A stretch of 13,418 nt of DNA from Bacteroidia bacterium (GCA_013042025.1 JABDQY010000254.1:1-13418); one strand, 5' to 3'; shown: positions 1-7,108, numbered from the stretch's first letter. The notes: a model not told the origin generated them from the letters alone. Program-made: numbers and translations.

Positions 1-646
1 TCAATTTCAGAGCTTGTTCATACCTCCATTCTTCTATCTTGGCAAAATGGCCGCTTTGAAGAACATCAGGAACCTTCAATCCTTTATAATCTGACGGTCT
101 TGTGTAAACTGGTGGTGCTAGCATTCCATCTTGAAAACTATCTGTAAGTGCAGATTCTTCATCAGAAATAACACCTGGAATTAGACGACATATTGAATCG
201 GCAATAACTACCGCTGCTATTTCACCTCCACTCAACACGTAACTTCCGATGGAAATTTCTTTTGTTATTATTTGATCTCTAATGCGTTGGTCTATACCTT
301 TATAATGACCGCATAAAATGATAATATTTTTCTTTAGAGAAAGCTGATTAGCTTCCTTTTGATCGTAAACATCACCATCCGGACATACATATATTACCTC
401 AGCGTAGTCACGTTCTGATTTAAGCATATTTATGCAATCAAATATTGGTTCACATCGCATTACCATGCCAGCTCCACCTCCATAAACAGTATCGTCTACT
501 TGCTTATAAGCACCAATTCCAAAGTCTCTCAAATTATGAAAAACGATCTCTACTAATCCTTTATCCTTAGCTCGTTGTACAATACTATGGTTCAATGGAC
601 TTTCCATTAATTGAGGTTGAACCGATATGATGTCTATACGATGCAT
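1..646 (-). CDS. trmD: tRNA (guanine-N1)-methyltransferase TrmD, C-terminus cut by window edge
   Basis: TrmD is the SPOUT-class enzyme that uses S-adenosylmethionine to make m1G37 next to the anticodon, which prevents +1 frameshifting. I translated 215 residues by hand; the usual length is about 225-250, so only the C-terminal end is missing past base 1. Visible motifs are DDTVYGGGAGMV (residues 51-62), CGHYKGIDQR (112-121), the trefoil-knot segment ISIGSYVLSGGE (131-142), RLIPGV (154-159) and the TDSF segment (168-171) containing the catalytic-type Asp169. SGH at 198-200 and EEWR (205-208) also fit the family. One departure is Ser135, where the enterobacterial enzymes I remember have Asp (SIGDYVLSGGE). 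The ATG overlaps the rimM stop by one base (TAATG at 646), so translation is probably coupled to rimM. Third gene of the rpsP-rimM-trmD operon. Confidence 0.97.
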   Translation of the reverse strand, partial: MHRIDIISVQPQLMESPLNHSIVQRAKDKGLVEIVFHNLRDFGIGAYKQVDDTVYGGGAGMVMRCEPIFDCINMLKSERDYAEVIYVCPDGDVYDQKEANQLSLKKNIIILCGHYKGIDQRIRDQIITKEISIGSYVLSGGEIAAVVIADSICRLIPGVISDEESALTDSFQDGMLAPPVYTRPSDYKGLKVPDVLQSGHFAKIEEWRYEQALKL

Positions 647-1143
647 TACAAATCAAGAAGACCTTGAGGCAATGTAAGCCAAATTTCCTTTTTCTCGGGT
701 GAAATATAATTGATAAATGCTTCTACTAAAGGAATGTAGGCATCCTTATCATTATAAGGAACAATTAACATAAGCTGCTGAGGAAGGTTTTGTACATCTT
801 TAACAACACCTATTGTTCCAAGGTTTTTATCTATAACTTCGAATCCAATAAAACTTAATTCTGATTCTTCAGGTTGCTCATCAATATCTGCATAAATTTC
901 ATTGCTGCATAATTCTTGAGCATCTTCGTAGGTATCAACAAATTCTAAATTGACAATTGGATTTTCTTTTTTCCCCTTAACATTCAAAATTTGATACGGA
1001 ATATACTGACCTTCCAATTTTATAAAAACAAAATCGCCCTGTAATAGGGCGATTTTTTTATTTAGTGAAAATTGAATTTCTCCTTTAAAACTGTGTGGAC
1101 GTGAAATATGTCCTACACAAACCAAGTTTTCCTTGGATATCAT
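646..1143 (-). CDS. rimM: 16S rRNA processing / 30S maturation factor RimM
   Basis: RimM binds ribosomal protein uS19 and helps the head of the 30S subunit mature. The 165-residue product is a normal, complete length. The N-terminal domain opens with VGHISRPHSFKGEI (10-23), the family's VGxIxxxHGxKGE signature. The C-terminal PRC-barrel begins near SFIGFEVID and ends with the characteristic IPLVEAFI and LPQGLLDL segments. It starts six bases after the rpsP stop codon and ends with a one-base overlap into trmD, so all three genes are probably on one transcript. No Shine-Dalgarno sequence is visible before the ATG. Codons 30-38 form one arm-loop-arm of a perfect hairpin followed by a T-rich run (listed separately), an unusual constraint in a coding region. 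Confidence 0.96.
   Translation of the reverse strand: MISKENLVCVGHISRPHSFKGEIQFSLNKKIALLQGDFVFIKLEGQYIPYQILNVKGKKENPIVNLEFVDTYEDAQELCSNEIYADIDEQPEESELSFIGFEVIDKNLGTIGVVKDVQNLPQQLMLIVPYNDKDAYIPLVEAFINYISPEKKEIWLTLPQGLLDL
1023..1056 (-). terminator. Terminator-like hairpin inside the rimM coding sequence
   Basis: Bases 1030-1040 and 1046-1056 pair perfectly (11 bp, five of them G-C) around a five-base loop. Read in the operon's sense direction, the arms are AAAATCGCCCT and AGGGCGATTTT and are followed by GTTTTTA, so the layout matches an intrinsic terminator or attenuator. It sits about 85 bases after the rimM start and encodes residues 30-38. The opposite strand also has a T-rich run after the stem, so the structure could act in both directions. 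Function is inference: ribosomes translating rimM would disrupt the hairpin, so any termination should depend on translation efficiency. It may also be chance in a codon context rich in Lys and Phe. Confidence 0.5.
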
Positions 1144-1149
1144 CAGAAA

Positions 1150-1860
1150 TTAAGCTTCTGCTTCTGGAGTTTCTTCTGCAGGTGCATCCTCAGCTGGAGT
1201 TTCCTCAGCTGGAGTTGCTTCAGCTACAACCTCTTCTGCAGGTGCTTCAGCTACTTCCTCTGCAGGAGTTTCTGCTACAGCTTCTTCAGCAGGTGCTTCA
1301 GCTACTTCCTCTGCAGGAGTTTCCGCTACAGCTTCTTCAGCAGGTGCCTCTGCAACCGCTTCTTCGCTTGCTGCTGCTTCCGCTGCATCTTCAGCTACTC
1401 CTTCAGGAGCATTCTTTTCTGCAATTGCTTTTTCTCTGGCAGTTCTAATTTCAATTTCTTTTTGATGAGCTGCAGCGGCCTTATCAGCTTCTGCTTGACT
1501 TAAACCATCTCTCTTAGATTGAATTCTAGATTCTTTCTCTTCCATCCAAGCAGAGAATTTTTTATCTGCTTGTTCTTGAGTTAGAGCTCCTTTAGCAACA
1601 CCTTTGTTTAAATGATGTTTGTGCATTGCCCCCTTGTATGAAAGAATTGCTCTGCAAGTGTCTGTTGGGATTGCCCCATTACCTAACCAACGAACCGCAT
1701 CGTCTAGGTTAAGATCAATTGTTGCAGGATTGGTGTTCGGATTATACGAACCAATTCTCTCAATAAATCGACCATCCCTAGGAGCACGTGCATCCGCCGC
1801 CACAATGTAGTAGAAAGGTTTTCCTTTTCTTCCTTGTCTACGAAGTCTTAATTTTACCAT
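1150..1860 (-). CDS. rpsP: 30S ribosomal protein bS16 with a long acidic Ala/Glu/Pro C-terminal tail
   Basis: bS16 is a primary assembly protein of the 30S subunit. The start is the ATG at 1858-1860, giving MVKLRLRRQGRKGKPFYYIV, which is the exact family N-terminus; an in-frame ATG 18 codons upstream would add unrelated residues. Residues 1-85 hold the conserved domain, including ADARAPRDGRFIERIGSYNP (22-41) and the DAVRWLGNGAIPTDT segment (54-68). A charged helical stretch (about 92-150, with EQADKKFSAWMEEKE) follows. Residues 151-236 contain about 30 Glu/Asp and no Lys or Arg, built from AxxPAEE-type repeats. The total of 236 residues is far above the 80-90 of most bacteria; Bacteroidota homologues are known to carry extensions, but this one seems long. 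First gene of the rpsP-rimM-trmD operon. Confidence 0.97.
   Translation of the reverse strand: MVKLRLRRQGRKGKPFYYIVAADARAPRDGRFIERIGSYNPNTNPATIDLNLDDAVRWLGNGAIPTDTCRAILSYKGAMHKHHLNKGVAKGALTQEQADKKFSAWMEEKESRIQSKRDGLSQAEADKAAAAHQKEIEIRTAREKAIAEKNAPEGVAEDAAEAAASEEAVAEAPAEEAVAETPAEEVAEAPAEEAVAETPAEEVAEAPAEEVVAEATPAEETPAEDAPAEETPEAEA
1241..1342 (-). repeat. Two tandem 51-bp units in the rpsP tail
   Basis: Bases 1241-1291 and 1292-1342 are consecutive 51-bp units that differ at only one position (TCTGCT versus TCCGCT, a synonymous change). Each adds 17 in-frame residues of Ala-Pro-Ala-Glu-Glu-type sequence to the bS16 tail. A degenerate partial copy continues at 1343. The near identity points to a recent duplication, so tail length is likely to vary between related strains. 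Confidence 0.9.
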
Positions 1861-1880
1861 GTAAATATATTTTTTATAAT

Positions 1881-1908
1881 CCCGTTGGTTCTCCTTATTC
1901 CAACAGGG
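1881..1908 (-). promoter_or_regulatory. Stem-loop in the rpsP 5' leader
   Basis: In the rpsP mRNA direction, CCC-U-GUUGG pairs with CCAACGGG (eight base pairs with one bulged U) around the loop AAUAAGGAGAA. It lies 20 bases upstream of the rpsP ATG and downstream of the proposed -7 element. A structured leader before a ribosomal protein gene suggests autogenous control by bS16. I recall, without being able to check, that a bS16 leader motif has been proposed in Flavobacteria. The purine-rich loop includes AAGGAG, but this is 35 or so bases from the start and is unlikely to act as a ribosome-binding site. Confidence 0.4.
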
Positions 1909-1938
1909 CTGCAAAAGTCGTCATTTTCTCTAAATTCC

Positions 1939-1946
1939 CAAATATA
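1939..1946 (-). promoter_or_regulatory. Bacteroidota -7 element for rpsP operon
   Basis: The minus strand reads TATATTTG, a full match to the phylum consensus TAnnTTTG. It would start transcription near 1934 and give a leader of about 75 bases that includes the stem-loop at 1881-1908. No convincing TTG (-33) element is seen at the expected spacing. Confidence 0.45.
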
Positions 1947-2059
1947 AATCTACAAAAAATAAGTAGTGGCTGAACCTTAATTTGTGTCAACAACTTTTCT
2001 CAATTAACTATTATCAAATCACTGTATATCAACACTATACATTAAGATTTTTTTTACAA

Positions 2060-2067
2060 TAACTTTG
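2060..2067 (+). promoter_or_regulatory. Bacteroidota -7 element immediately before the membrane-protein gene
   Basis: TAACTTTG matches the TAnnTTTG consensus exactly and ends only four bases before the ATG at 2072, which implies a leaderless or nearly leaderless transcript. No -33 TTG is visible upstream. A short inverted repeat (GTATA/TATAC, 2024-2028 and 2036-2040) lies about where the -33 region would be. Confidence 0.5.
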
Positions 2068-2071
2068 TCGA

Positions 2072-2923
2072 ATGACACCAAGTGAAAGTTTCAAAGGAGA
2101 TTTTTTTAAAAGCATATGGGAACATACCTTAAAAATGCTACGGTATTCCTTGCCTATCGGCATTGCATATTTCGCTGTTACAATGGCATTTATTTTGGGT
2201 ATTATAACTCGTATTTTAGATGTTGATCTTGAACTATACTTGGCTATTGCACAAAATCCTTTGGAGAATCAAGCAGAATTAGAAGCTTTCTCTCAAAATT
2301 TAGCAGAGCAATTTCTAGCAAATTGGCCCATACTGCTTATTATTTTTCTTGTTATGTTCTTGTTCCAAGCTTATATCTACGCTATCCTAGTGAAAACCAG
2401 CCAAGATGTTCTGCATGGTAAGAATCCAACATTAAAAGACATGTTTTCCAATACTGATTTGCGTACCGTACTAAACATATTCTTGGCCTCCATTTCCATT
2501 GTACTTATTTACAGCAGTCTCGCTTTCTTTGCAATGATGTTGAGCAGTATTCATGCGTTGCTTTCTGTAGCTATGTTCCTCTTTATCATCTTATTTCTAA
2601 TGCGATTTATTGCATTTCTACCTGGGATTGTTTTGGGCAAACTTGGAGTTATTGACTCGCTCCGATATAGCCTTATGCGAGTAACGTGGAACAGGGCAGC
2701 CAAATTGATACTCATATCGTTTGCCCTAGGTGTTGCATTTTTAATTGCATTAATGGTAATTAGTACGATAACTATGTTTTTAGGAAGTGTTGGTAATGGT
2801 ATTAATTTCTTACTGAATATTGCGATTCAAATCTTTATGCTAGCAGGAATCAGTGCTCTTTATACTGGTCTTCATTATCGGTATATTTACGAAGATGAAG
2901 CACCCAATGTTGAGGAAGAGTAA
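2072..2923 (+). CDS. Six-helix integral membrane protein, unknown function
   Basis: The 283-residue product has about six hydrophobic segments (roughly 26-48, 85-107, 133-157, 160-185, 210-235, 243-266) and no signal peptide. An amphipathic stretch (FFKSIWEHTLKMLRY, 11-25) precedes the first helix, and the C-terminus is acidic (EDEAPNVEEE). The acidic segment between helices 1 and 2 (about 50-82) may be an outside or inside loop. The overall plan resembles YciC/DUF975-like and glycerophosphodiesterase-membrane-domain proteins, in which a polar loop precedes the later helix pairs, but no motif settles the family and I do not assign a function. The start is the first ATG; a later ATG at codon 22 would remove the amphipathic stretch. 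It is transcribed divergently from rpsP and ends nine bases before the convergent neighbour. Confidence 0.85.
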   Translation: MTPSESFKGDFFKSIWEHTLKMLRYSLPIGIAYFAVTMAFILGIITRILDVDLELYLAIAQNPLENQAELEAFSQNLAEQFLANWPILLIIFLVMFLFQAYIYAILVKTSQDVLHGKNPTLKDMFSNTDLRTVLNIFLASISIVLIYSSLAFFAMMLSSIHALLSVAMFLFIILFLMRFIAFLPGIVLGKLGVIDSLRYSLMRVTWNRAAKLILISFALGVAFLIALMVISTITMFLGSVGNGINFLLNIAIQIFMLAGISALYTGLHYRYIYEDEAPNVEEE

Positions 2924-2932
2924 GTATTAATT

Positions 2933-3547
2933 CTACTTTTCAAAAAAAAGTACCTCGGTATAAAGCAATCCTGATTTTGTTCTAGAATTGAGTAGGTTTT
3001 TTCGGCTAAAACCGTCTAAATACTCGTAAATAAATTGTTTTAGCAAACCGAGTTCAGCCCTTAGTTTCCAGTTTTCCGCCGTTGTTGATTGTAAAAAAAG
3101 ATAAATTGTATTCTTACTTAAATCTGATTCATGGTGCTCCCTCATCCACCAATCTAGAAATGCTTGTTTATCCTTTTTTGCCTCTTCAATTTTTAATGGA
3201 GAATTGGAAGGAAAGTCAATAGCTTTAAGTTGAAAAGATAATCCGTCAATATAAAAATCAGCATCCCCTTTAAGTTGTCGAACCAATGGATGCGAAATAA
3301 AAATGCTTGCTAGTGAGCGGTTTGATATAAAAATATACCACCGTGATAATGCATAGTCTCTAATTTCATTGAATCGTGCATGTGAACTCAACCGTGCATG
3401 AATCTCATCATTTACATCATTAAAACGGTCAAATCCGAAAACAAAGCTTGTTTGGCTATCCCAAATAGAAACAATTTTTTCACCCCAATTAAAACGACGG
3501 GACCATCGTTTTTTCAATTCTTCTTCTACTTGCACCAGATTCACCAT
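2933..3547 (-). CDS. Hypothetical protein, possibly PD-(D/E)xK-like fold
   Basis: I do not recognise this 204-residue protein. It is soluble, with no signal peptide or membrane helix, and rich in Trp, Phe and basic residues (ELKKRWSRRFNW, 9-20). The stretch GDADFYIDGLSFQLKAI (94-110) has an Asp, two beta-strand-like segments and Q-x-K (Gln106, Lys108), which resembles the D...(D/E/Q)xK core of restriction-endonuclease-like folds; this is a weak suggestion from a single motif. The C-terminal half is helical with WWMREHHE near 133-140. I chose the ATG at 3545-3547 because it leads straight into a charged helix; a TTG at 3599-3601 would add 18 Cys/Phe-rich residues and begin two bases from the stop of the upstream thioredoxin gene. 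It lies downstream of that gene on the same strand and may share its transcript. Confidence 0.75.
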   Translation of the reverse strand: MVNLVQVEEELKKRWSRRFNWGEKIVSIWDSQTSFVFGFDRFNDVNDEIHARLSSHARFNEIRDYALSRWYIFISNRSLASIFISHPLVRQLKGDADFYIDGLSFQLKAIDFPSNSPLKIEEAKKDKQAFLDWWMREHHESDLSKNTIYLFLQSTTAENWKLRAELGLLKQFIYEYLDGFSRKNLLNSRTKSGLLYTEVLFFEK

Positions 3548-3603
3548 ACAAAGGAAAGACGGTGTACACCAAAATCCAAATCCATTCAGATGAAGATGCA
3601 AGT

Positions 3604-4149
3604 TTAATCTAACAATGCTCGAACTTTATCAGAATTCCAATCAGCAGCACCCGTTTTATCGATTACAATTTCACCTTCCTCGTTGATTAAATATGTTGTT
3701 GGTAAACTTTTGGTTTGAAGCACTTTAGGTGGTACACTCACACTTTTAAAAATAGGAAGTGTATAGTCATTCTTGTCTAGGAACTTGGTTATTGCAGGTT
3801 CATTTTCATTGGTTACAAATAAGAACACAACTTTGTCTTTGTAGTCGTTATATAAAGCTTGCATGCTAGGCATTTCAGCGACACAAGGAGGACACCATGT
3901 CGCCCAAAAGTTCACTATAATTTTCTTGCCTTTATAATCATTAAAGTCAACTGTCTTACCATTCAAATCAACTAAGTTCCAATTGTACGAATCCAGTTTA
4001 GCACGTTCATCTACATTCTCAATACTGGGACTAAACGCAAACAAACGACTAACGAACGCTTTAATAGGAATTGCGGTTTGGGGCACCACTAAGAGTAAGA
4101 TAAGTACCCCAAACAAAATATTTGACCACTGTTTTTTAATGAAATTCAT
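3604..4149 (-). CDS. TlpA-like membrane-anchored thiol-disulfide oxidoreductase
   Basis: This is a thioredoxin-fold protein of the TlpA/ResA/AhpC-TSA group that acts outside the cytoplasmic membrane, reducing or exchanging disulfides in exported proteins or during cytochrome c maturation. The 181 residues begin with a basic N-terminus and a single hydrophobic anchor (about 11-29) with no clear signal-peptidase site. The thioredoxin domain then starts near NWNLVDLNGKTV. The active site is WCPPC (85-89, Cys86 and Cys89), preceded by VNFWAT, and the cis-proline is in SLPTTYLI (Pro150). All residues needed for redox activity are present. It lies 53 bases downstream of the large outer-membrane protein gene on the same strand. 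Its true partner is unknown; the cysteine-paired repeats of the secreted protein at 7154-9280 are one possible extracytoplasmic client, which is inference. Confidence 0.93.
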   Translation of the reverse strand: MNFIKKQWSNILFGVLILLLVVPQTAIPIKAFVSRLFAFSPSIENVDERAKLDSYNWNLVDLNGKTVDFNDYKGKKIIVNFWATWCPPCVAEMPSMQALYNDYKDKVVFLFVTNENEPAITKFLDKNDYTLPIFKSVSVPPKVLQTKSLPTTYLINEEGEIVIDKTGAADWNSDKVRALLD

Positions 4150-4202
4150 GGATGCAAAGAATAGTTTTTATAATGAGATGCAACGTCAAGTTGGTTACAT
4201 TC

Positions 4203-7028
4203 TTACAATTCTTCTTTTTGCTTCATCTCATCGTCTCCTTTTGCTTCTCTAAATTTTCTAATATTATAAGAGAATGATGCCATTATGTAGCGAGTTAGTA
4301 CATTACTTGTTGTTTCCTCGTAATAGCTGTCATAGAAGTTCTGAGCAATGTTGTTGTTTTGACCAAGAATGTCATACATACTTAGCTGAATCTCACCCCT
4401 TTTGTTCTTAAATACTTGTTTACCAATTCCAGCGGTCCAAAGCAAGACTGAGTTATCTAAGAAATCACTCAAACCAAAATATTGTTGATGCTGCAGCTGC
4501 GTTCTAAAAGTGAACCCCATTGGCATTATCCAATCATACTTTACCTTAGACGTTTGCACTAAATATTGAGTATTTAAACTTGTGTTTAATGAATTTTCTG
4601 AAACACTATAAGATGATTCTGTAGACAAAGTAAAATCAATTTTCTCACTAATATTGCTACTTAAAACCACGCCCAATCCATAACTCTGATTAAATGTATT
4701 GGAAGTTCTTCCATTAATCTGAGATGGAAGATTTGAAATTCCAGTTGACACATTTAAGTTTAAATTACTTTTAAGTTTCTTTATCGGAAAACCATAGGTC
4801 ATGAACGCATTGGATTGAAATTGACCATCTAAATTCACAGGGCTAAACATTTGACTACCTTGCGAAAGAGCAACCCCATTGAGCACAGTATCTGTACGAG
4901 CTGTGAAAGTATTTTGTCCTATATAGTTTTGAGCAATTCCACCATTAATCATTGCATAAAAAACGGTGCTCTTCTCCACATTTGCTTTATTATATTTACT
5001 CATAATCCAATGGCCAAACTGTTGATTTAAATCAGCATTTCCAGTGCTTACTTGCAACGGATTTGAATTATCTATGGCTTGTGTTAACTGAGAAGCTTCA
5101 GGCTTTGTTGCATAGGTACGATACATTGTAAACCAACTAGATTTATTCTTAAAACGTTTCCTATATATTGCAAAAGGTTGAATACTACTGAACGTCTTAT
5201 TTACAACACTTTCTTGAGGAAGAACTTGATTATTGTCTAAAAGAGCAATTTCATAGTTCACCTTTACAACAAATCCTCCTTGCCTGTTGAACTTTCTAAA
5301 TCCAATACCTGGTTTATGCATCATCCAGTCGTTTGTATAATTAGACGATAGCGAGCTATCTAGAAAACCCCCTACACCACCAATGGCATTTGAACGAGTA
5401 TTGGTAAGGGCAGAAATACCAGAGTTGCTCACATCATAGGTTAACATCCCTCCTAACCCATTGTCGCCAATTGGTTCAGAAAACATTACACTTCCGGTCC
5501 AACCCATTGTTTTCTCGTCCAACACGCCAACCTGATTGATCACATCTGTTGTGTCAGTTGTTTTATTGCTTGAGGTTAAAAACTTATCTCCCGTATTCTT
5601 ATCATAGTCCCATTTTCCTTGCATGAAAAAGCTTCTTCCTCGTTTCTCTCCATTCAAACGAAACATTAAGTTATTGGAAAGTTTCAAAGCTGTGAGGTCA
5701 CTTGTCAATGTTTGATTAAGTGCGTTAATAATGGAAGCTTCTTGAGTAGTAGTTCCATCCAATAAAGTGGTACCGTCATTCTGTTGAATGCTAACACTAG
5801 GCAGATAATACAAGGATGCCTTTTCACTTATTTTATAAACTAGTTTCGCATTAAATTTATGATTAACATTAGTGGAATTCGAAGAATCCAATTCATTGTA
5901 TTCCTGATTTAAAGTCTCTGAAAGGTAGAAGTTTTGGAATGTATTGAGAATAGATTCTGTTTGTGCATTATTATAAAAATAACTGCTACTTACCTCTATT
6001 TTCTTGCCCCACGCATCTTGGTAGTTTATACCTCCTGCGATGGTATTGGTTAAACCACCTGAAGGACTAACCATAAAGTCATTAGCACTGCTTCCAGCAG
6101 AAAAACCCTTAAGAAATGACGGTCTTTTTGCACCAGGTCCATGCCCCCCATGTTTTCTCCTACTAGAATTATCTCCTACCACTCCGAGTAAATCTTCTGT
6201 TGAGAAATTCTGTTGATTGATATTGTTTATTTGACCAAGGAGGGAAATACGTTGATCGCCTTTGAATTTATTAATGTTTCCTCCAGCTGCATATCGAGAA
6301 TCAGTGCCACCTCCTGCATATACTTTCCCAAACTCTCCATTCCTCATGTTAATTTTGGTAACTATGTTTAGGGTTTTAATACGTGTTCCATCATCAATTC
6401 CACTTGCCTTACTCTGTTCACTCTGATCATCAAAAACCTGTATCTTATCTACTACTTCTGCAGGCAATGTATTCAGTGCTGCTTTAGGATCTTGGCCAAA
6501 AAAAGATTTTCCATCAACCAAAACTTGTTGAACTTTTTCTCCTTGAGCTTTTATTTCTCCATTATCATCTTGCATACCAGGCATTTTCTCAATAAGATCT
6601 TTAGCACTGGCATTCTGATTGGTTTTATACGCTTTTGAGCTATATGAAGTAGTATCGCCTTGAACTGTAGCTTGTGCCACTTGTTCTTTTATTTCAACGC
6701 CTTCAATTTCTTCCGAAGATGTTTCTAAATAAATGGTTCCCAAATAGTCATCTCTATATACTCGAATATTCTCGGAATACGGAGCCATCCCTAAGAAATT
6801 AATCTTAATCTTATACCCTCCTCGTTTGAGTTTTACAGTGAATTTACCTTCTTCATCCGAAATTGCGGCAGCTGCAAGAGTGCTGTCTTCCTTAATAACA
6901 AATATGGTAGCTCCAACAACAGCCTCTTTAGTTTCTTTACTTTTGAGCTTTCCGCTGAGAGGGTATGTTGTTTGTGCGATAGCAGTGCTGAATACAGCAA
7001 CAAGTGCTAGGAGAGTTAAATATCTCAT
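4203..7028 (-). CDS. Outer-membrane beta-barrel protein, TonB-receptor-like, with carboxypeptidase-regulatory-like N-terminus
   Basis: The 941-residue protein begins MRYLTLLALVAVFSTAIAQ, a signal peptide with likely cleavage before Gln19. An in-frame ATG at 7065-7067 would add 13 residues lying upstream of the promoter element at 7042-7049, so I reject it. Residues 21-103 form a carboxypeptidase-D regulatory-like beta-sandwich (SGKL...GATIFV...DEEGKFTVKL). Residues about 115-228 resemble a plug (DLIEKMPGM, VLVDGKSFFGQDP, EVVDKIQVFDDQSEQ, TLNIVTK). The rest is a barrel with alternating strands, ending near FSYNIRKF plus a charged tail. The pattern matches the Bacteroidota outer-membrane beta-barrel family with no SusD partner nearby, so the substrate is unknown. 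A loop near 290-302 is rich in His, Gly and Arg (RRKHGGHGPGAKR). It is the first gene of a possible unit with the thioredoxin-like gene. Confidence 0.93.
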   Translation of the reverse strand: MRYLTLLALVAVFSTAIAQTTYPLSGKLKSKETKEAVVGATIFVIKEDSTLAAAAISDEEGKFTVKLKRGGYKIKINFLGMAPYSENIRVYRDDYLGTIYLETSSEEIEGVEIKEQVAQATVQGDTTSYSSKAYKTNQNASAKDLIEKMPGMQDDNGEIKAQGEKVQQVLVDGKSFFGQDPKAALNTLPAEVVDKIQVFDDQSEQSKASGIDDGTRIKTLNIVTKINMRNGEFGKVYAGGGTDSRYAAGGNINKFKGDQRISLLGQINNINQQNFSTEDLLGVVGDNSSRRKHGGHGPGAKRPSFLKGFSAGSSANDFMVSPSGGLTNTIAGGINYQDAWGKKIEVSSSYFYNNAQTESILNTFQNFYLSETLNQEYNELDSSNSTNVNHKFNAKLVYKISEKASLYYLPSVSIQQNDGTTLLDGTTTQEASIINALNQTLTSDLTALKLSNNLMFRLNGEKRGRSFFMQGKWDYDKNTGDKFLTSSNKTTDTTDVINQVGVLDEKTMGWTGSVMFSEPIGDNGLGGMLTYDVSNSGISALTNTRSNAIGGVGGFLDSSLSSNYTNDWMMHKPGIGFRKFNRQGGFVVKVNYEIALLDNNQVLPQESVVNKTFSSIQPFAIYRKRFKNKSSWFTMYRTYATKPEASQLTQAIDNSNPLQVSTGNADLNQQFGHWIMSKYNKANVEKSTVFYAMINGGIAQNYIGQNTFTARTDTVLNGVALSQGSQMFSPVNLDGQFQSNAFMTYGFPIKKLKSNLNLNVSTGISNLPSQINGRTSNTFNQSYGLGVVLSSNISEKIDFTLSTESSYSVSENSLNTSLNTQYLVQTSKVKYDWIMPMGFTFRTQLQHQQYFGLSDFLDNSVLLWTAGIGKQVFKNKRGEIQLSMYDILGQNNNIAQNFYDSYYEETTSNVLTRYIMASFSYNIRKFREAKGDDEMKQKEEL

Positions 7029-7041
7029 TTGATTGATTAGA

Positions 7042-7049
7042 CAAAAGTA
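7042..7049 (-). promoter_or_regulatory. Bacteroidota -7 element for the outer-membrane protein gene
   Basis: The minus strand reads TACTTTTG, matching TAnnTTTG, 13 bases before the chosen ATG (7026-7028). This position supports that start over the upstream ATG. No clear -33 TTG is seen. Confidence 0.5.
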
Positions 7050-7075
7050 GGTTAACTTAGATTTCATTTAAACGG

Positions 7076-7108
7076 AAATCTTTTAAAAAAGATTTTAGTA
7101 CGACTAAA
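7076..7108. promoter_or_regulatory. Two overlapping inverted repeats between divergent promoters
   Basis: Bases 7076-7084 (AAATCTTTT) and 7087-7095 (AAAAGATTT) form a perfect nine-base dyad with a two-base centre. It overlaps by two bases a second dyad, TTTAGT (7094-7099) and ACTAAA (7103-7108), with a three-base centre. Both lie between the -7 elements of the two divergent genes, the second in the -33 region of the plus-strand promoter. They are candidate operators; the sequences are AT-rich, so chance is possible. Confidence 0.4.

Noticed and set aside
1095..1503. Plus-strand open frames rich in Leu/Gln or Cys/Phe/Ser
   Set aside because: They are mirror images of the Ala/Glu/Pro-rich repeats of bS16 on the other strand; the low-complexity composition follows from the repeat, and there is no promoter or family match.
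1861..1914. Upstream ATG extending bS16 by 18 residues
   Set aside because: The family N-terminus MVKLRLRR begins at 1860; the extra residues are unrelated and cover the structured leader.
2934..2952. TACTTTT/AAAAGTA hairpin at the convergent gene ends as a terminator
   Set aside because: The stem is seven pairs and almost all A-T, with no T-run after it on either strand; it coincides with the FFEK codons of the minus-strand gene.
3548..3601. TTG start extending the 204-residue hypothetical protein by 18 residues
   Set aside because: The added stretch is Cys/Phe/Trp-rich and unlike the rest; the ATG at 3547 leads directly into a charged helix. Not excluded, as the TTG is close to the upstream stop.
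4150..4202. Separate promoter or small gene between the outer-membrane and TlpA-like genes
   Set aside because: The 53 bases hold no TAnnTTTG element on the minus strand and no credible reading frame; co-transcription is simpler.
7029..7067. Upstream ATG extending the outer-membrane protein by 13 residues
   Set aside because: It would place a non-signal segment before a standard signal peptide, and the -7 element at 7042-7049 lies within it.
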